Shown: positions 17,570-26,714, counted from the stretch's first letter. The stretch: DNA of 64,000 nucleotides from Salipaludibacillus daqingensis (GCF_029891575.1 NZ_JARZHF010000013.1:25616-89615), one strand, 5' to 3'. Notes: generated by a model not told the origin, from the sequence alone. Numbers and translations are program-made.

Positions 17570-18241
17570 CTATATATATGAAACGTCAGGATAGATCGTT
17601 AATTCACCATTATCCTTTATGTAGGCATAGTAAATGTGATGAAGGTTGTCATAACCATAGTCCGCCAATTTATTTTTCAACCATTGTTCATCTCTTTCAA
17701 TTAATTGGAGATTACGATGATTGATGTTGCCTTCATTTACAACAGTTATTGGTAAACCTGAAAACGTTACATCTATGTCCATATCTTTTGGTTTTAATGG
17801 TCGCATGTTTTCTCTAGGAATGATACTTATTTTCCCGTTTGGCTCTAATATGGCGTATTCAAGATCCTTAATATCTGGATAACCTGAACTTCTTAAAGTT
17901 GAGAGAAGCTCAATGAGTGAGAACCTCGTTTTTTGTAAATTTTTTTGAATGATTTCGCCATTTCTTATTAAAATACTCGGTTGACCAATAATGAAATGGT
18001 TAAGTATCCGGTGCATACTTAGTTTTGATAAAACCAAGTACAAAGACATGATTAAAAAAATACAGATGCAAGCATGAATAAAACCTTGGACTTCCACTGC
18101 ACTTAATGCAGAGTATGCTAGGAAAAATATTGTCACAAGGTCATACGCGGTCCATTGAGATAATAGTGTTTTTCCCAAAATACGCATGGCAACAAATACT
18201 AAAAGAAATAAGAAGGCTAATTTAAGTGTTTCAATCAGCAT
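17570..18241 (-). CDS. DUF421 (YetF-type) membrane protein
   Basis: About 223 residues. It begins MLIETLKLAFLFLLVFVAMR and then ILGKTLLSQWTAYDLVTIFFL, the normal N-terminus of DUF421 proteins; the longer frame to 18295 adds 18 residues without a clear ribosome site. Three membrane segments are followed by the two cytoplasmic alpha/beta subdomains (GQPSILIRNGEIIQKNLQK, GYPDIKDLEYAILEPNGKIS). YetF-type proteins are common in spore formers; their function is not settled. Confidence 0.8.
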   Translation of the reverse strand: MLIETLKLAFLFLLVFVAMRILGKTLLSQWTAYDLVTIFFLAYSALSAVEVQGFIHACICIFLIMSLYLVLSKLSMHRILNHFIIGQPSILIRNGEIIQKNLQKTRFSLIELLSTLRSSGYPDIKDLEYAILEPNGKISIIPRENMRPLKPKDMDIDVTFSGLPITVVNEGNINHRNLQLIERDEQWLKNKLADYGYDNLHHIYYAYIKDNGELTIYPDVSYI

Positions 18242-18328
18242 GTGATATCCAACTTTCATGATTATTAGACATTTTTTATTGTCTTCAAAAAACAAAAATA
18301 TATGTCAGAAATAACATGCTTATTATCA

Positions 18329-18886
18329 TTATTTTCTAGCTAAAATCGTCTGCCGGCTTTCTTGCTCATTTTCTTCATAAAAAAGAATGTCCCACTCAGA
18401 AAACTCTAATAATAATTCTTTTGGCTGAAGCTTATATTGATCAGATACGTTATTTTGATCATTTATAGAAGAAAGATAGAACGTCTCCATGAAAAAATAT
18501 CCGTTGGGTTTAATGATGGATTTTACAAATGGAAAAATGTGACGGTCGAGGTAATAAGTAATGACGACTAGATCGATTGTGTTTTCTTCTAGGTCTAATT
18601 CATTCCATTCAGTAAGGTCTCTGACGTGAGCAACAATTGGAAGTTGTTGTTTAGCAGCATTGACTTGGATATCATTAATAGCAATATCAGATATATCAAA
18701 TGCTTTGACATGATAATTACATTTGGCTAAGAAATAACTGTTAGCACCAAGCCCACAAGCAAGGTCAACGGCAGATCCGCCTGATAAATAAGGAGCCAAA
18801 TTCATCAGACGAGTGTTTGGTGTCGCCACCACATTTTGATATAGACGATCAGTATGTTTACTGTTCCATTTCTGTTTTACGTCCAT
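18329..18886 (-). CDS. Class I SAM-dependent methyltransferase (TehB-like)
   Basis: 185 residues from the ATG at 18886, which follows GAGGGAGGT; the longer frame has no ribosome site. Motif I reads AVDLACGLGANSYFLAK, motif II region VKAFDISDIAI, and VVITYYLDRHIFPFVKSIIKPNG covers the later beta strands. This is the small Rossmann methyltransferase type annotated as TehB-like. Substrate unknown. Same strand as the DUF421 gene, 87 bases upstream of it. Confidence 0.8.
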   Translation of the reverse strand: MDVKQKWNSKHTDRLYQNVVATPNTRLMNLAPYLSGGSAVDLACGLGANSYFLAKCNYHVKAFDISDIAINDIQVNAAKQQLPIVAHVRDLTEWNELDLEENTIDLVVITYYLDRHIFPFVKSIIKPNGYFFMETFYLSSINDQNNVSDQYKLQPKELLLEFSEWDILFYEENEQESRQTILARK

Positions 18887-18922
18887 GGGTACCTCCCTCA
18901 TAAATTTAGTAGTAAAATTGGG

Positions 18923-19117
18923 AAATATCACGCAACATTATTGTTTTTCTCACTAGGAAATCTAGTTTATAACTACTATACAGCAAATCACTTTCTTTGG
19001 CGTATGAATGCTGATTTTATTTCTAATTACAGTCTTACAGAAATGCAATACACATTTATTGTCTTCCCAGCAACTGGGCTGCCGATCCATCTACCAGTGG
19101 AAGATAGAGTTTTATAA
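18923..19117 (+). pseudogene. Possible remnant of a CBO0543-type membrane protein
   Basis: A plus-strand frame without a usable start reads KYHATLLFFSLGNLVYNYYT, then FLWRMNADFISNYSLTEMQY and FIVFPATGLPIHLP. Hydrophobic segments with this layout resemble the middle part of the CBO0543 proteins also present at 52462 and 62037. Upstream and downstream ends are missing. The assignment is tentative. The rest of 18887-19383 shows no gene. Confidence 0.35.
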
Positions 19118-19383
19118 GGGAGAAAATAATAATTAAGTTTGAAAACCAAATATGTAAGATTGAAAACAATATTTCATTTAAAGCTGAGCTAACGTGTAAA
19201 AAACATGGAAGCTCAATTTTTTTTGAGTAAATATATTCTCCGTGGAAAGAGAAGCCATGAAAGAGGCGTCCTGTAAAAACTAATAAATGGCACCGGCTCA
19301 GAAGCCCAGAATAATCAGCAGTTTGTATAGAGGTAGGTTCGTTCAACTTTCAGCAATACAAAAGGAGTATTTCATTTATTTAG

Positions 19384-19412
19384 TTGACAATGTCATTATA
19401 ATCATATATTGT
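19384..19412 (+). promoter_or_regulatory. SigA-type promoter of the RND/TetR operon
   Basis: TTGACA (19384-19389), a 17-nt spacer, TATTGT (19407-19412). Confidence 0.75.
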
Positions 19413-19434
19413 TTGTAAGTACTTACTTACAAAC
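19411..19434. promoter_or_regulatory. Palindromic operator overlapping the RND promoter
   Basis: GTTTGTAAG and CTTACAAAC form perfect 9-bp arms around TACTTA, beginning within the -10 hexamer. The TetR gene at 21949, third in the operon, is the likely ligand. Confidence 0.75.
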
Positions 19435-19496
19435 AAAACGATGTATTGATTCAAAGAATTGTCACTAGGAATAGAAAAGGGGGGGGGATGTAACAA

Positions 19497-20537
19497 ATGA
19501 AAAGTTTATTGAATAGATGGTTGATCCGTCATCCAGTGAAAAGTGTTATTTATATGATCTTACTCATCATATTGTTGCTGACTGGTGTACCATTTATTGA
19601 AATGGCCACTGGTAATGACACGTTAGTAGAAACAGATACGGATGTATATCAAGATAACGAAATGTTAGCCGAGGAGTTCGGTGGTGAATCGGTAATTATC
19701 CTTTTTGAAGCTGAAAATATTGAAACATTGTTTTCAGTTGATAATCTAGGTGTTCTTGAGAAGTTGACGACGTTTGCTAAGGAGGAATCTGAAGTAATTC
19801 ATAGCATTGTCAGCCCGTATACAGTATTAGATCAGATATTTACAAAACGTCGACAGGAAATAGAATCGGGATTGGGAGAAATGGAGGATGGTCTAGAAGA
19901 ACTGGCTGAAAAAATGGAGCAATCTAATGAGCAGTCGCCAGAACATATACGACAGGTAATAACAGAGTTTAACCAGTTAAAGTCCCAAAGTGGTGCATTT
20001 CATGAAGGGATCCCGAGGGATCAAGAGACACTTGATCAAATACTTTACGAAGACGGGGAGATCAAAAGTACGTTTCGAGATATGACTATTGATGATCAGT
20101 TTATGACGATGATAATTACATTCAAAGGGAACATTGATGATAATGATAAAAGTGATTTTGTCGCAAGTTTACATGATGCGGTAGATGATCGAAATATAAC
20201 AGATATGGAGATGATTATTTCAGGCAAGCCAGTACTTGATGATGATATTCGTGATTCGATGCAGGAAAGCATTCAAATAATGTTGGTGATGTCATCTGGG
20301 TTCATGATTATTATTCTTTTTGTCGTTTTTCCAGTGAGGTGGCGTTTGTTACCGTTAGTAATCATTCTGATTGCACTCGTAGGAACAGTTGGCCTAATGG
20401 GGTGGATCGGTGTTCCAATCACGATGGTGTCTATGGCTGTATTCCCAATTTTAATTGGACTCGGTATTGATTATGCCATTCAGTTTCAAAGTCGATACAG
20501 TGAAGATTTAAGAGAGGAGGACGAAACAAATGAGTAG
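19497..20537 (+). CDS. RND (MMPL/HAE2-type) exporter, N-terminal half
   Basis: 346 residues with TM1 (about 17-35), a large extracytoplasmic domain (about 40-255), then three membrane segments ending in ILIGLGIDYAIQFQSRYSED, which carries the GxxxDY element of the proton-relay helix. Family members are normally one chain of about 700-850 residues. Here the frame stops at 20537, and the second half is in the +1 frame starting with the overlapping ATG at 20530. An AGGAGG lies 8 bases before that ATG, so the halves could be made as two coupled chains. A one-base frameshift lesion is equally possible. Confidence 0.75.
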   Translation: MKSLLNRWLIRHPVKSVIYMILLIILLLTGVPFIEMATGNDTLVETDTDVYQDNEMLAEEFGGESVIILFEAENIETLFSVDNLGVLEKLTTFAKEESEVIHSIVSPYTVLDQIFTKRRQEIESGLGEMEDGLEELAEKMEQSNEQSPEHIRQVITEFNQLKSQSGAFHEGIPRDQETLDQILYEDGEIKSTFRDMTIDDQFMTMIITFKGNIDDNDKSDFVASLHDAVDDRNITDMEMIISGKPVLDDDIRDSMQESIQIMLVMSSGFMIIILFVVFPVRWRLLPLVIILIALVGTVGLMGWIGVPITMVSMAVFPILIGLGIDYAIQFQSRYSEDLREEDETNE

Positions 20538-21924
20538 ATTAACGAGTCAAAAAATCGAAGCAAGGAAACGACTGAAGACAACAGTTAATCAGATGATTCC
20601 TGCCGTTTTGACTGCCCTTGTAGCGACAGCTCTTGGATTTATTGCTTTATATACTTCTCCTGTGCCAATGATTCAAGATTTTGGGAAAATGCTGACAATA
20701 GGTATGACTATCAGTTTTATTGTTGGTATATTTATCTTAATTCCTCTCTTATTTATCCGAGATGGATATTTTGTAAGAAATAATGACTCTCAAAAGTCGC
20801 AAAAAAATCGATCTATTTCGAAGATGGATGTTATTTTGCGTAGATGGACGAATATAGTCGGAAAATTAAAATGGGTGATTCTTATCGTTTCAATTGTTGC
20901 AGCAAGTGTTGGTGTCTACTTAGATCTTGATGCAAAGGCAGAAACCGATGTGGAGTCATTTATGCCACAAGAGTCACAAGCACTAATGAATATTGAAACT
21001 GTTCGAAATGTTCTTGGTACAACGGAACAAGTATCAATTGTGTACGAAAGTGAAAACGTTTTGGCTGAAGAAACAATGCAGTGGGTTGATGATCTAGGGG
21101 GGGATTTAGAAGAAGAGTTTTTCAATGAAATCGTTACAGTACAATCGCTACCAGCAGTATTAGAGAGTACCGGTGAAATGGATGGAAAAGAAAAGTTTGG
21201 TAGAGATGTACTAGATTCCTTGCCAACTGATCAACGTGATCGTCTCGTTAATCCCTCTATGACAAAAGGGGTTCTCCACATTGGAATAGAAAAATTACCT
21301 ACGGAAGATTTGGAAATATTTATTGAGGACTTAGGAATCTTTATAGAAGAGGAACGAATTGGGGGTGTGGAGACAACGATTACTGGTCAATCAGTTGTAG
21401 ACTTAGAAATGGTTTCTGCACTAACATCTGGTCGATATCAAATGACACTCCTTGGTATGGCTTTTGTGTTTCTTGGATTGTTCGCTTTTTATCGAAGTCC
21501 AATAAAAGCGCTGTTACCACTTTTTCCGATAGTATTGATCGTTGGCTGGTCTGGTCTTGCTGTTTCTTTACTTGGTATAGAATATACACCTCTTACTGCA
21601 ACGTTAGGAGCACTCATCATCGGTATTGGAACAGAATTTACAATTTTGTTAATGGAGCGCTATTACGAAGAGCGAAAAAATGGTGAATTAAACTTACGTG
21701 CTATTTTGATTGCCAATCAGAAAGTAGGAAAGGCAATTCTTGCTTCTGCTTTGACCACCCTTGGTGGTTTTAGTGCACTTCTTATTTCTGACTTTGAAAT
21801 TTTGAGTAATTTTGGTATGATGACGTTGATAAACATCGCATTGGCCGTCGTTAGTACCTTAGTTGTCATGCCCGCCCTTTTGATGATTGTAGGGAGATGG
21901 ATTAATGTAAAATCAGTGTCATGA
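20530..21924 (+). CDS. RND (MMPL/HAE2-type) exporter, C-terminal part
   Basis: 464 residues. It starts just before TM5 (MIPAVLTALVATALGFIALY), continues through TM6, TM7 (ILIVSIVAASVGVYL), the second extracytoplasmic loop and the last five helices (LGALIIGIGTEFTILLMERY is the second relay helix). It supplies everything the upstream chain lacks. Substrate unknown; drug-, lipid- or surfactin-type export is usual for Bacillus relatives such as YdfJ. The TetR gene follows 24 bases later. Confidence 0.75.
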   Translation: MSRLTSQKIEARKRLKTTVNQMIPAVLTALVATALGFIALYTSPVPMIQDFGKMLTIGMTISFIVGIFILIPLLFIRDGYFVRNNDSQKSQKNRSISKMDVILRRWTNIVGKLKWVILIVSIVAASVGVYLDLDAKAETDVESFMPQESQALMNIETVRNVLGTTEQVSIVYESENVLAEETMQWVDDLGGDLEEEFFNEIVTVQSLPAVLESTGEMDGKEKFGRDVLDSLPTDQRDRLVNPSMTKGVLHIGIEKLPTEDLEIFIEDLGIFIEEERIGGVETTITGQSVVDLEMVSALTSGRYQMTLLGMAFVFLGLFAFYRSPIKALLPLFPIVLIVGWSGLAVSLLGIEYTPLTATLGALIIGIGTEFTILLMERYYEERKNGELNLRAILIANQKVGKAILASALTTLGGFSALLISDFEILSNFGMMTLINIALAVVSTLVVMPALLMIVGRWINVKSVS

Positions 21925-21948
21925 CAATAAGAGATTGAAGGGGATAAC

Positions 21949-22509
21949 TTGAAAGATAAAAAAGACCAAATCATCCATGCTGCAATCGAAGTGTTCATTC
22001 GTAAAGGATTACAAGCAACAACTCAAGAATTAGCAAATGAAGCAAATGTAGCTGAAGTTACGCTATATCGTAAATTTGGCAACAAGCAACAATTGTTCGT
22101 CACTGTACTTAAATCAGTTATCGAAAACAAGTTTTCTAGTCAATTAATGAAACAAGCTAAAACAAGTGATTCACAAAAGTTTTTGCGGGAACTGATCGAT
22201 AATCGATTAGATGTGCTTTCTCGGCACCAAGCTCTTGTTAAAATGCTTATTTCTGAAAGTTTAATGGGGCATTTGCCTCCAGAAATTGATTTACCGGAGA
22301 TTATTTTTGCCACATTAAAAGAAGGGATTGTTCTTCATGCTGAGCATAAGGAACAAACTATTGATGCAGAAACGCTTGCTAGGCAACTGAGTGGAATATT
22401 TTTAAGCCATCTCATCTTACCATCTAGTAAAGCTTATCATGAACTTTCGGAAGAAGAAAAAAATCTCCTTTTAGACCGATATGTTTCGTCTATGATTGGC
22501 AACATATAA
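21949..22509 (+). CDS. TetR/AcrR family regulator of the RND exporter
   Basis: 186 residues, TTG start behind GAAGGGGAT. The helix-turn-helix reads RKGLQATTQELANEANVAEVTLYRKFGNKQQLF. As the last gene of the exporter operon it probably represses the promoter through the palindrome at 19411-19434. Confidence 0.9.
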   Translation: MKDKKDQIIHAAIEVFIRKGLQATTQELANEANVAEVTLYRKFGNKQQLFVTVLKSVIENKFSSQLMKQAKTSDSQKFLRELIDNRLDVLSRHQALVKMLISESLMGHLPPEIDLPEIIFATLKEGIVLHAEHKEQTIDAETLARQLSGIFLSHLILPSSKAYHELSEEEKNLLLDRYVSSMIGNI

Positions 22510-22524
22510 GAGAATTTTTTTGAA

Positions 22525-22549
22525 AACGAGCCAATTGGTTCGTTTTTTT
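22525..22549 (+). terminator. Terminator of the RND/TetR operon
   Basis: AACGAGCCAATTGGTTCGTT is nearly self-complementary and is followed by T5. Confidence 0.8.
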
Positions 22550-22637
22550 GCGAAGTAATATATTTTTCAAATCTGAACTGAAAAAATAAGAGTATAGTAA
22601 TAAAGTCAAATTCGTTTCGAGATTCCCGTTCTTTTTT

Positions 22638-22646
22638 TGATATAAT
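22638..22646 (+). promoter_or_regulatory. Extended -10 promoter element
   Basis: TGATATAAT, about 80 bases before the phosphodiesterase start; no good -35 hexamer, as usual for extended -10 promoters. Confidence 0.55.
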
Positions 22647-22726
22647 GAAGAAAAGAATTCATTTTAGTGATCACTCGCTGAATAAGGTTATGGTTAGCCT
22701 TCTAGGCATGAAAAGAAGGGATAGCT

Positions 22727-24520
22727 ATGTTAGTAATTGTAAAAAGAAGTTTACAAGACTTTTATCTTTCTTATAAAAAATATGTAGCTTTTGCATTAAT
22801 CTATATGTTGATGACAAGTTTTCTGTTCGTTCCAGTCATTTCATTTTTATTTAATCGTATGTTAAAAGCATTCGGTTCGGGTTCTCTTCTCAATGCTGAA
22901 GTGTATCGTATCGGTTTAAGCACGGTCGGTTTAATAGGATTGCTGATTATTAGTTTCTTAACAGTAGTTATTTTCTTTATTGAATTTGGTGTGATGATTA
23001 TTATCGCACAACAAACCTACTTTAAAAGAGATGTTCTCGTTTCAGAAGCATTGGTAACAACAGTGAAGAAACTACCTGCTTTACTTGGATTTGGAATGAT
23101 CCAGCTTATGGTCATTTTCTTCATGATTCTTCCGTTTATTGATTCACCAGTGTTTCCGGCTTTGTTAGATTTTAATATACCGATTATTCTAACGAGCCAA
23201 TTCTACTCTATGTCAACAGTCGCAATGATTCTATTTTTAATCATGTTTCTCATGGCAGTCTTCTTTTTAACAAGATTAATATTCACACTTCACTTCATTT
23301 TTATTGAACAAAAGTCTGTATGGAATGCCATGAAAGAAAGCTGGAAGTTTACAAAATATAAAAAAGTGTACATCATCGTAAATGTTCTATTGCTAAATCT
23401 CGTCATATTCGTATCTGGTTTTTTAATCATTACCATTCTGTCCTATATACCAAACGTGGCAGATACTATTTTTGTTAGTCAAATCATCGAGAATTATTTG
23501 ATTACATTTTCCAGTTTTATGGCGCTAATTATTTCTTTGCTCTTTATTCCATTGAACATCATTATTTTGACGAATTTATATTATCATTTTAAAAATCAGC
23601 AAGGCAGAGGCGAATCAGTCAAAAATAAATTAATCGTCTATCCATCGAAGAGATTAGCAAAGGTTGAAAATGGACTGACTGGATTTTTCGCAAAAAGAAA
23701 ATACTCACTTGTAGCTGTAATCTTTATCTATGTCACGACAGTGTTTGCATTAAATTATACGGTGAATGATCAACTTGTATATCTAAAGTGGAATGTGCAA
23801 GTAGCTGCTCATAGAGGGGATTTACAAAATGCACCAGAAAATTCGTTAAGTAGCATCGAATCAGCTTTAGAAAAAGGTGTCGATGCCATTGAAATCGATG
23901 TTATGTTAACATCTGATGGTGTCATCGTGTTAAATCATGATCCAACACTCAGACGGGTTGCAGATATGCCCGACAGAGTGGAAGAAATGCCCTATGTAGA
24001 AGTGGCCGAAGTAGATATTGGCAGCCAGTTTTCAGAGGAGTTTATTGGAGAAACGATTCCCACATTAGACGAAGCTTTGGACCTTTTGCAAGATGAACCA
24101 GTTACTGTGATCATTGATATTAAACTTCAAGATCTTACGCGAAGCAATGAAATGGCAAAAAGTATCGTTGAATTAGTTGAAAAATATGAAATGGAAGATA
24201 ACGCATATGTTCAAGCGTTCGATTATGAACCACTTCAAGAAGTGCGTAAAGAGAATAGTGAAATTAAAATTGGTATAATCCTTTATTTAGTGGCTGGAGG
24301 GTTAGATAGTTTAGACGTCGATTTTTACACAATTAGACAAACGATGTTGACCGAACGATTTATAGAAACCGCGAAAGCTCAAGATCGAGAAGTATGGGTC
24401 TGGACGGTTAATCTTCCAAGAAACATACGAGAAGTACTCAAATATGACATTGACGGCATCATTACAGATTACCCAGTAAGAGTTCAGCGCATGACAGGAA
24501 TTGAAATGGTCCAGGATTGA
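22727..24520 (+). CDS. Membrane-anchored glycerophosphodiester phosphodiesterase
   Basis: 597 residues. The first 330 form a polytopic membrane domain with about seven hydrophobic segments (the glycerophosphoryl diester phosphodiesterase membrane domain). The C-terminal 250 residues are a GDPD TIM barrel: VAAHRGDLQNAPENSLSSIE gives the first catalytic His and metal-binding Glu, IEIDVMLTSDGVIVLNHDPT the second set, and VWTVNLPRNIREVLKYDIDG the barrel end. It hydrolyses glycerophosphodiesters from lipid or teichoic-acid turnover at the membrane. Start behind AAGAAGGGATAGCT. The stop is followed directly by a REP-like unit that was split by a mobile element. Confidence 0.88.
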   Translation: MLVIVKRSLQDFYLSYKKYVAFALIYMLMTSFLFVPVISFLFNRMLKAFGSGSLLNAEVYRIGLSTVGLIGLLIISFLTVVIFFIEFGVMIIIAQQTYFKRDVLVSEALVTTVKKLPALLGFGMIQLMVIFFMILPFIDSPVFPALLDFNIPIILTSQFYSMSTVAMILFLIMFLMAVFFLTRLIFTLHFIFIEQKSVWNAMKESWKFTKYKKVYIIVNVLLLNLVIFVSGFLIITILSYIPNVADTIFVSQIIENYLITFSSFMALIISLLFIPLNIIILTNLYYHFKNQQGRGESVKNKLIVYPSKRLAKVENGLTGFFAKRKYSLVAVIFIYVTTVFALNYTVNDQLVYLKWNVQVAAHRGDLQNAPENSLSSIESALEKGVDAIEIDVMLTSDGVIVLNHDPTLRRVADMPDRVEEMPYVEVAEVDIGSQFSEEFIGETIPTLDEALDLLQDEPVTVIIDIKLQDLTRSNEMAKSIVELVEKYEMEDNAYVQAFDYEPLQEVRKENSEIKIGIILYLVAGGLDSLDVDFYTIRQTMLTERFIETAKAQDREVWVWTVNLPRNIREVLKYDIDGIITDYPVRVQRMTGIEMVQD

Positions 24521-24529
24521 TGTGTAGGT

Positions 24530-24830
24530 GATGCGCAGGGACGGTTCGGGACTGCTGAAAAAGTCAATTTACCAATATTAAAATGCATGATAATCCAATT
24601 TGACTTATTACAGAGGTAGTTGATGAGACTGGAGCAAGCGAGACTCCTGCGGAAAAGGAAGTCAGTCAAGACCCTGCAGGGAAAGCCCGAAGCGGCTTGA
24701 CGACTTCTCCGCGGAAAGCGAGTTTGCGCAGGGCTCGTCAACCTCTTTATGCGGCTCACCTTATAATTTTAATAACGTTTCTGAAAATATAACACTTTTT
24801 CACTGGTCTCGGACGGTTCTCGTTCGGCAT
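24530..24830. repeat. REP-like unit interrupted by a 263-bp element
   Basis: The left part ends in GGACGGTTC (24539-24547). The same nine bases recur at 24811-24819 and continue TCGTTCGGCA. Removing the insert rebuilds a REP-like unit of the family seen throughout the right part of the window. Confidence 0.8.
24548..24810. mobile_element. 263-bp MITE-like element, copy 1
   Basis: Non-coding element with imperfect terminal inverted repeats (left GGGACTGCTGAAAAAGT; the right end, read inward on the other strand, begins GAGACCAGTGAAAAAGT), flanked by the 9-bp direct repeat GGACGGTTC. The centre is GC-rich and forms a hairpin (GGAAGTC-GTCAAG with CTTGAC-GACTTC). The copy at 50512 has the same length and roughly 90 percent identity. 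No transposase; it must be moved by an enzyme encoded elsewhere. Confidence 0.82.
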
Positions 24831-24896
24831 TAATGATTTTTTTGCTGTGAAGTATAGAAGAATAGCTTGGATTGATTCGATAGTGATTAAAGAGAC

Positions 24897-24929
24897 AAAA
24901 AAGAAGGTGAATGAACCACCTTCTTTTTT
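24897..24929. terminator. Strong terminator, perfect 13-bp stem
   Basis: AAAAGAAGGTG pairs with CACCTTCTTTT; A and T tracts allow use from both strands. It ends the minus-strand DUF302 gene. Confidence 0.85.
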
Positions 24930-24939
24930 GATATGATTT

Positions 24940-25419
24940 CTATTTAATAACAGACTCAAGGATTTCTTCTGTTTCTTGTGCGGCTTTTTGCATTACATCG
25001 TCAATTGTACCGCCAAAAGGTTTCGCCATAAGGCTAGAATTCATTCGAGTAATATATGTTGTCCCATCACTTTTTTCATAAAATGAAATTCGACAAGGCA
25101 TCAATGGTGATACAAGTCTTTCATCATCAAGTGCAAGAATTTCAGCTGAGTATTTAGAAGAACAAAGTTCATAAATTTTAATTGGAATGACTTCATGACC
25201 GTGTCCATCTAAAATTTCTTGCATATCATGTGTGCCAGCTACACTCCATCCTGCCTCTTCCACTGCATTTTCAAAAACTTCAATCGTTTCGTCAAAATCA
25301 TATTTACTCTCATCTTCATGCATCATGATGGTTGGTCCCGCCTGAAAAGCAAAAATAAGCATAGAAATAAGACTGATGATGACCCCAATTAGAATACCAA
25401 TACCAATATTTTTTTTCAT
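24940..25419 (-). CDS. Membrane-anchored DUF302 protein
   Basis: 159 residues from the ATG at 25419 (AGGAGGAAT six bases upstream; the 14-residue longer frame has no site). One N-terminal membrane segment (IGIGILIGVIISLISMLIFA) is followed by a DUF302 domain: IKIYELCSSKYSAEILALDD ... LMPCRISFYEKSDGTTYITR. DUF302 proteins bind small ligands or metals and are often near sulfur or anaerobic genes; the precise role is unknown. A TGTGA/TCACA palindrome lies 110 bases upstream and the Crp/Fnr gene is next, so regulation by that protein is likely. Confidence 0.78.
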   Translation of the reverse strand: MKKNIGIGILIGVIISLISMLIFAFQAGPTIMMHEDESKYDFDETIEVFENAVEEAGWSVAGTHDMQEILDGHGHEVIPIKIYELCSSKYSAEILALDDERLVSPLMPCRISFYEKSDGTTYITRMNSSLMAKPFGGTIDDVMQKAAQETEEILESVIK

Positions 25420-25529
25420 TTTAATTCCTCCTATGTTCATTCTGTTAAAGTTGACATCCATTAAATGAATTGTTTATTCATTCAAAGTATGACCTTAACT
25501 AAAGAATACACGGATAGGAAAAAAGGTTC

Positions 25530-25544
25530 TGTGACTAAATCACA
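25530..25544. promoter_or_regulatory. Crp/Fnr-type operator candidate
   Basis: TGTGACTAAATCACA: perfect TGTGA and TCACA half sites. The spacer is 5 rather than the usual 6 bases. It lies between the Crp/Fnr gene and the DUF302 gene. Confidence 0.55.
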
Positions 25545-25586
25545 TAAGCAATGAATTATATAAAATCACTATTATGTAAAGCAGTT

Positions 25587-26261
25587 TCATAACAGCTCTT
25601 CCAAGGAATTTCGGTCAATGACTTTTATAGACCCTCTTGATATCTGAACAATATTTTTCGCAGCAAATTTCTTTAACGTTCTGCTTACTACTTCACGAGC
25701 TGTTCCTATTTCATAGGCAATATTTTCGTGGGTTAATTTATAAACGAAGTTTGGTTTTTCCTCTGTTAAGGAGTATAAAAAGGAAGCAACTCTTTTGTCC
25801 ATGTTATCAAAAGTGATCGTTTCAACAACGGACATGATGTCATGCATTCGCTCAAATGTTTTTGCGAATATAAATTTTTGGAAAGCTCCGTTTTGAGATA
25901 ACAACTTTTTAAAAATTTTTGCCGGAACTGCAACAACCTCGATGTCTTTCTCTACTTGAGCCATTGCATTAAACTCCATATCCGTCATGATACAAGAAGC
26001 GGTCATGAGGCACGTCTCTCCTTCACCCATGCGATACAATGTGATTTCTCTGCCTTCCTCAGATAATTTATATACTCTAATTACTCCTTTTAAAATAAAA
26101 AAAATATGAAGACAATGGAATCCTTCACCCATCAAAATTTGATCTTTCTCCATTTGAGAAAAAGTCATATGATTTTGAGTTAACTTTTCTTCCTCTCCTG
26201 TCATTTCATTGAAAAATGGAAATAGTTTTTGAGCTTTTTCGAGTGTATGTTCGTTTATCAT
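25587..26261 (-). CDS. Crp/Fnr family transcriptional regulator
   Basis: 224 residues: cyclic-nucleotide-binding-like beta barrel (about 25-130; GVIRVYKLSEEGREITLYRM is typical), a dimer helix, and a winged helix with THENIAYEIGTAREVVSRTL as recognition motif. The four-cysteine cluster of true Fnr is absent. Two cysteines in GETCLMTASCIM could sense redox or sulfur species, as suggested for relatives beside rhodanese genes; here a rhodanese remnant lies 300 bases upstream. It probably controls the DUF302 gene and possibly formate dehydrogenase. Confidence 0.85.
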   Translation of the reverse strand: MINEHTLEKAQKLFPFFNEMTGEEEKLTQNHMTFSQMEKDQILMGEGFHCLHIFFILKGVIRVYKLSEEGREITLYRMGEGETCLMTASCIMTDMEFNAMAQVEKDIEVVAVPAKIFKKLLSQNGAFQKFIFAKTFERMHDIMSVVETITFDNMDKRVASFLYSLTEEKPNFVYKLTHENIAYEIGTAREVVSRTLKKFAAKNIVQISRGSIKVIDRNSLEELL

Positions 26262-26544
26262 TTTGTACCCTCCAAAAACGATGATTGTATTTATCTGTTC
26301 TCCGAGTTAACTCGATAATTTGTTAACGAAACGATCCACAACTTTTTCTGTAACAACCTATAACATAGCTTTTTGAAAAAAAACGGGTTTTCTGACTATT
26401 TATATTATTTTATATTATACCGAAAATAATGCGTTTAGGCTTAGAAGAAGCTTTAGTGAAATCAATACAAATTGGGAAATTTTAATGGACTGTAGGAGTA
26501 TTTGATTGAAATTTACATGATTCTAAACAAAGAGGATATAGTTT

Positions 26545-26619
26545 GTGAAAAATATACCTCTTGGTGAACTAGAACAACGTTTTGAAGAACTAAGTAAAAA
26601 TGATAACATTCATGGGTAA
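26545..26619 (+). pseudogene. Rhodanese-domain fragment
   Basis: A 24-codon frame reads MKNIPLGELEQRFEELSKND and stops four residues later. (K)NIPLGELEERxxEL is the segment that precedes the active-site loop in rhodanese domains. The catalytic CRSG part and the N-terminal half are missing, so this is a remnant of a sulfurtransferase gene. Confidence 0.55.
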
Positions 26620-26714
26620 ACTTGATCCAGGCATGGAGAAGAATCTGGAAATGGAAATTGTACCGAATCGCTGTGCCGTTCGATAAAAAGGTTACTTTTA
26701 GCGTGCTTAGGACT

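Noticed and set aside
20504..20540. Programmed frameshift in the RND gene
   Set aside because: No slippery heptamer was seen at the junction; coupled reinitiation or a simple lesion is more likely.
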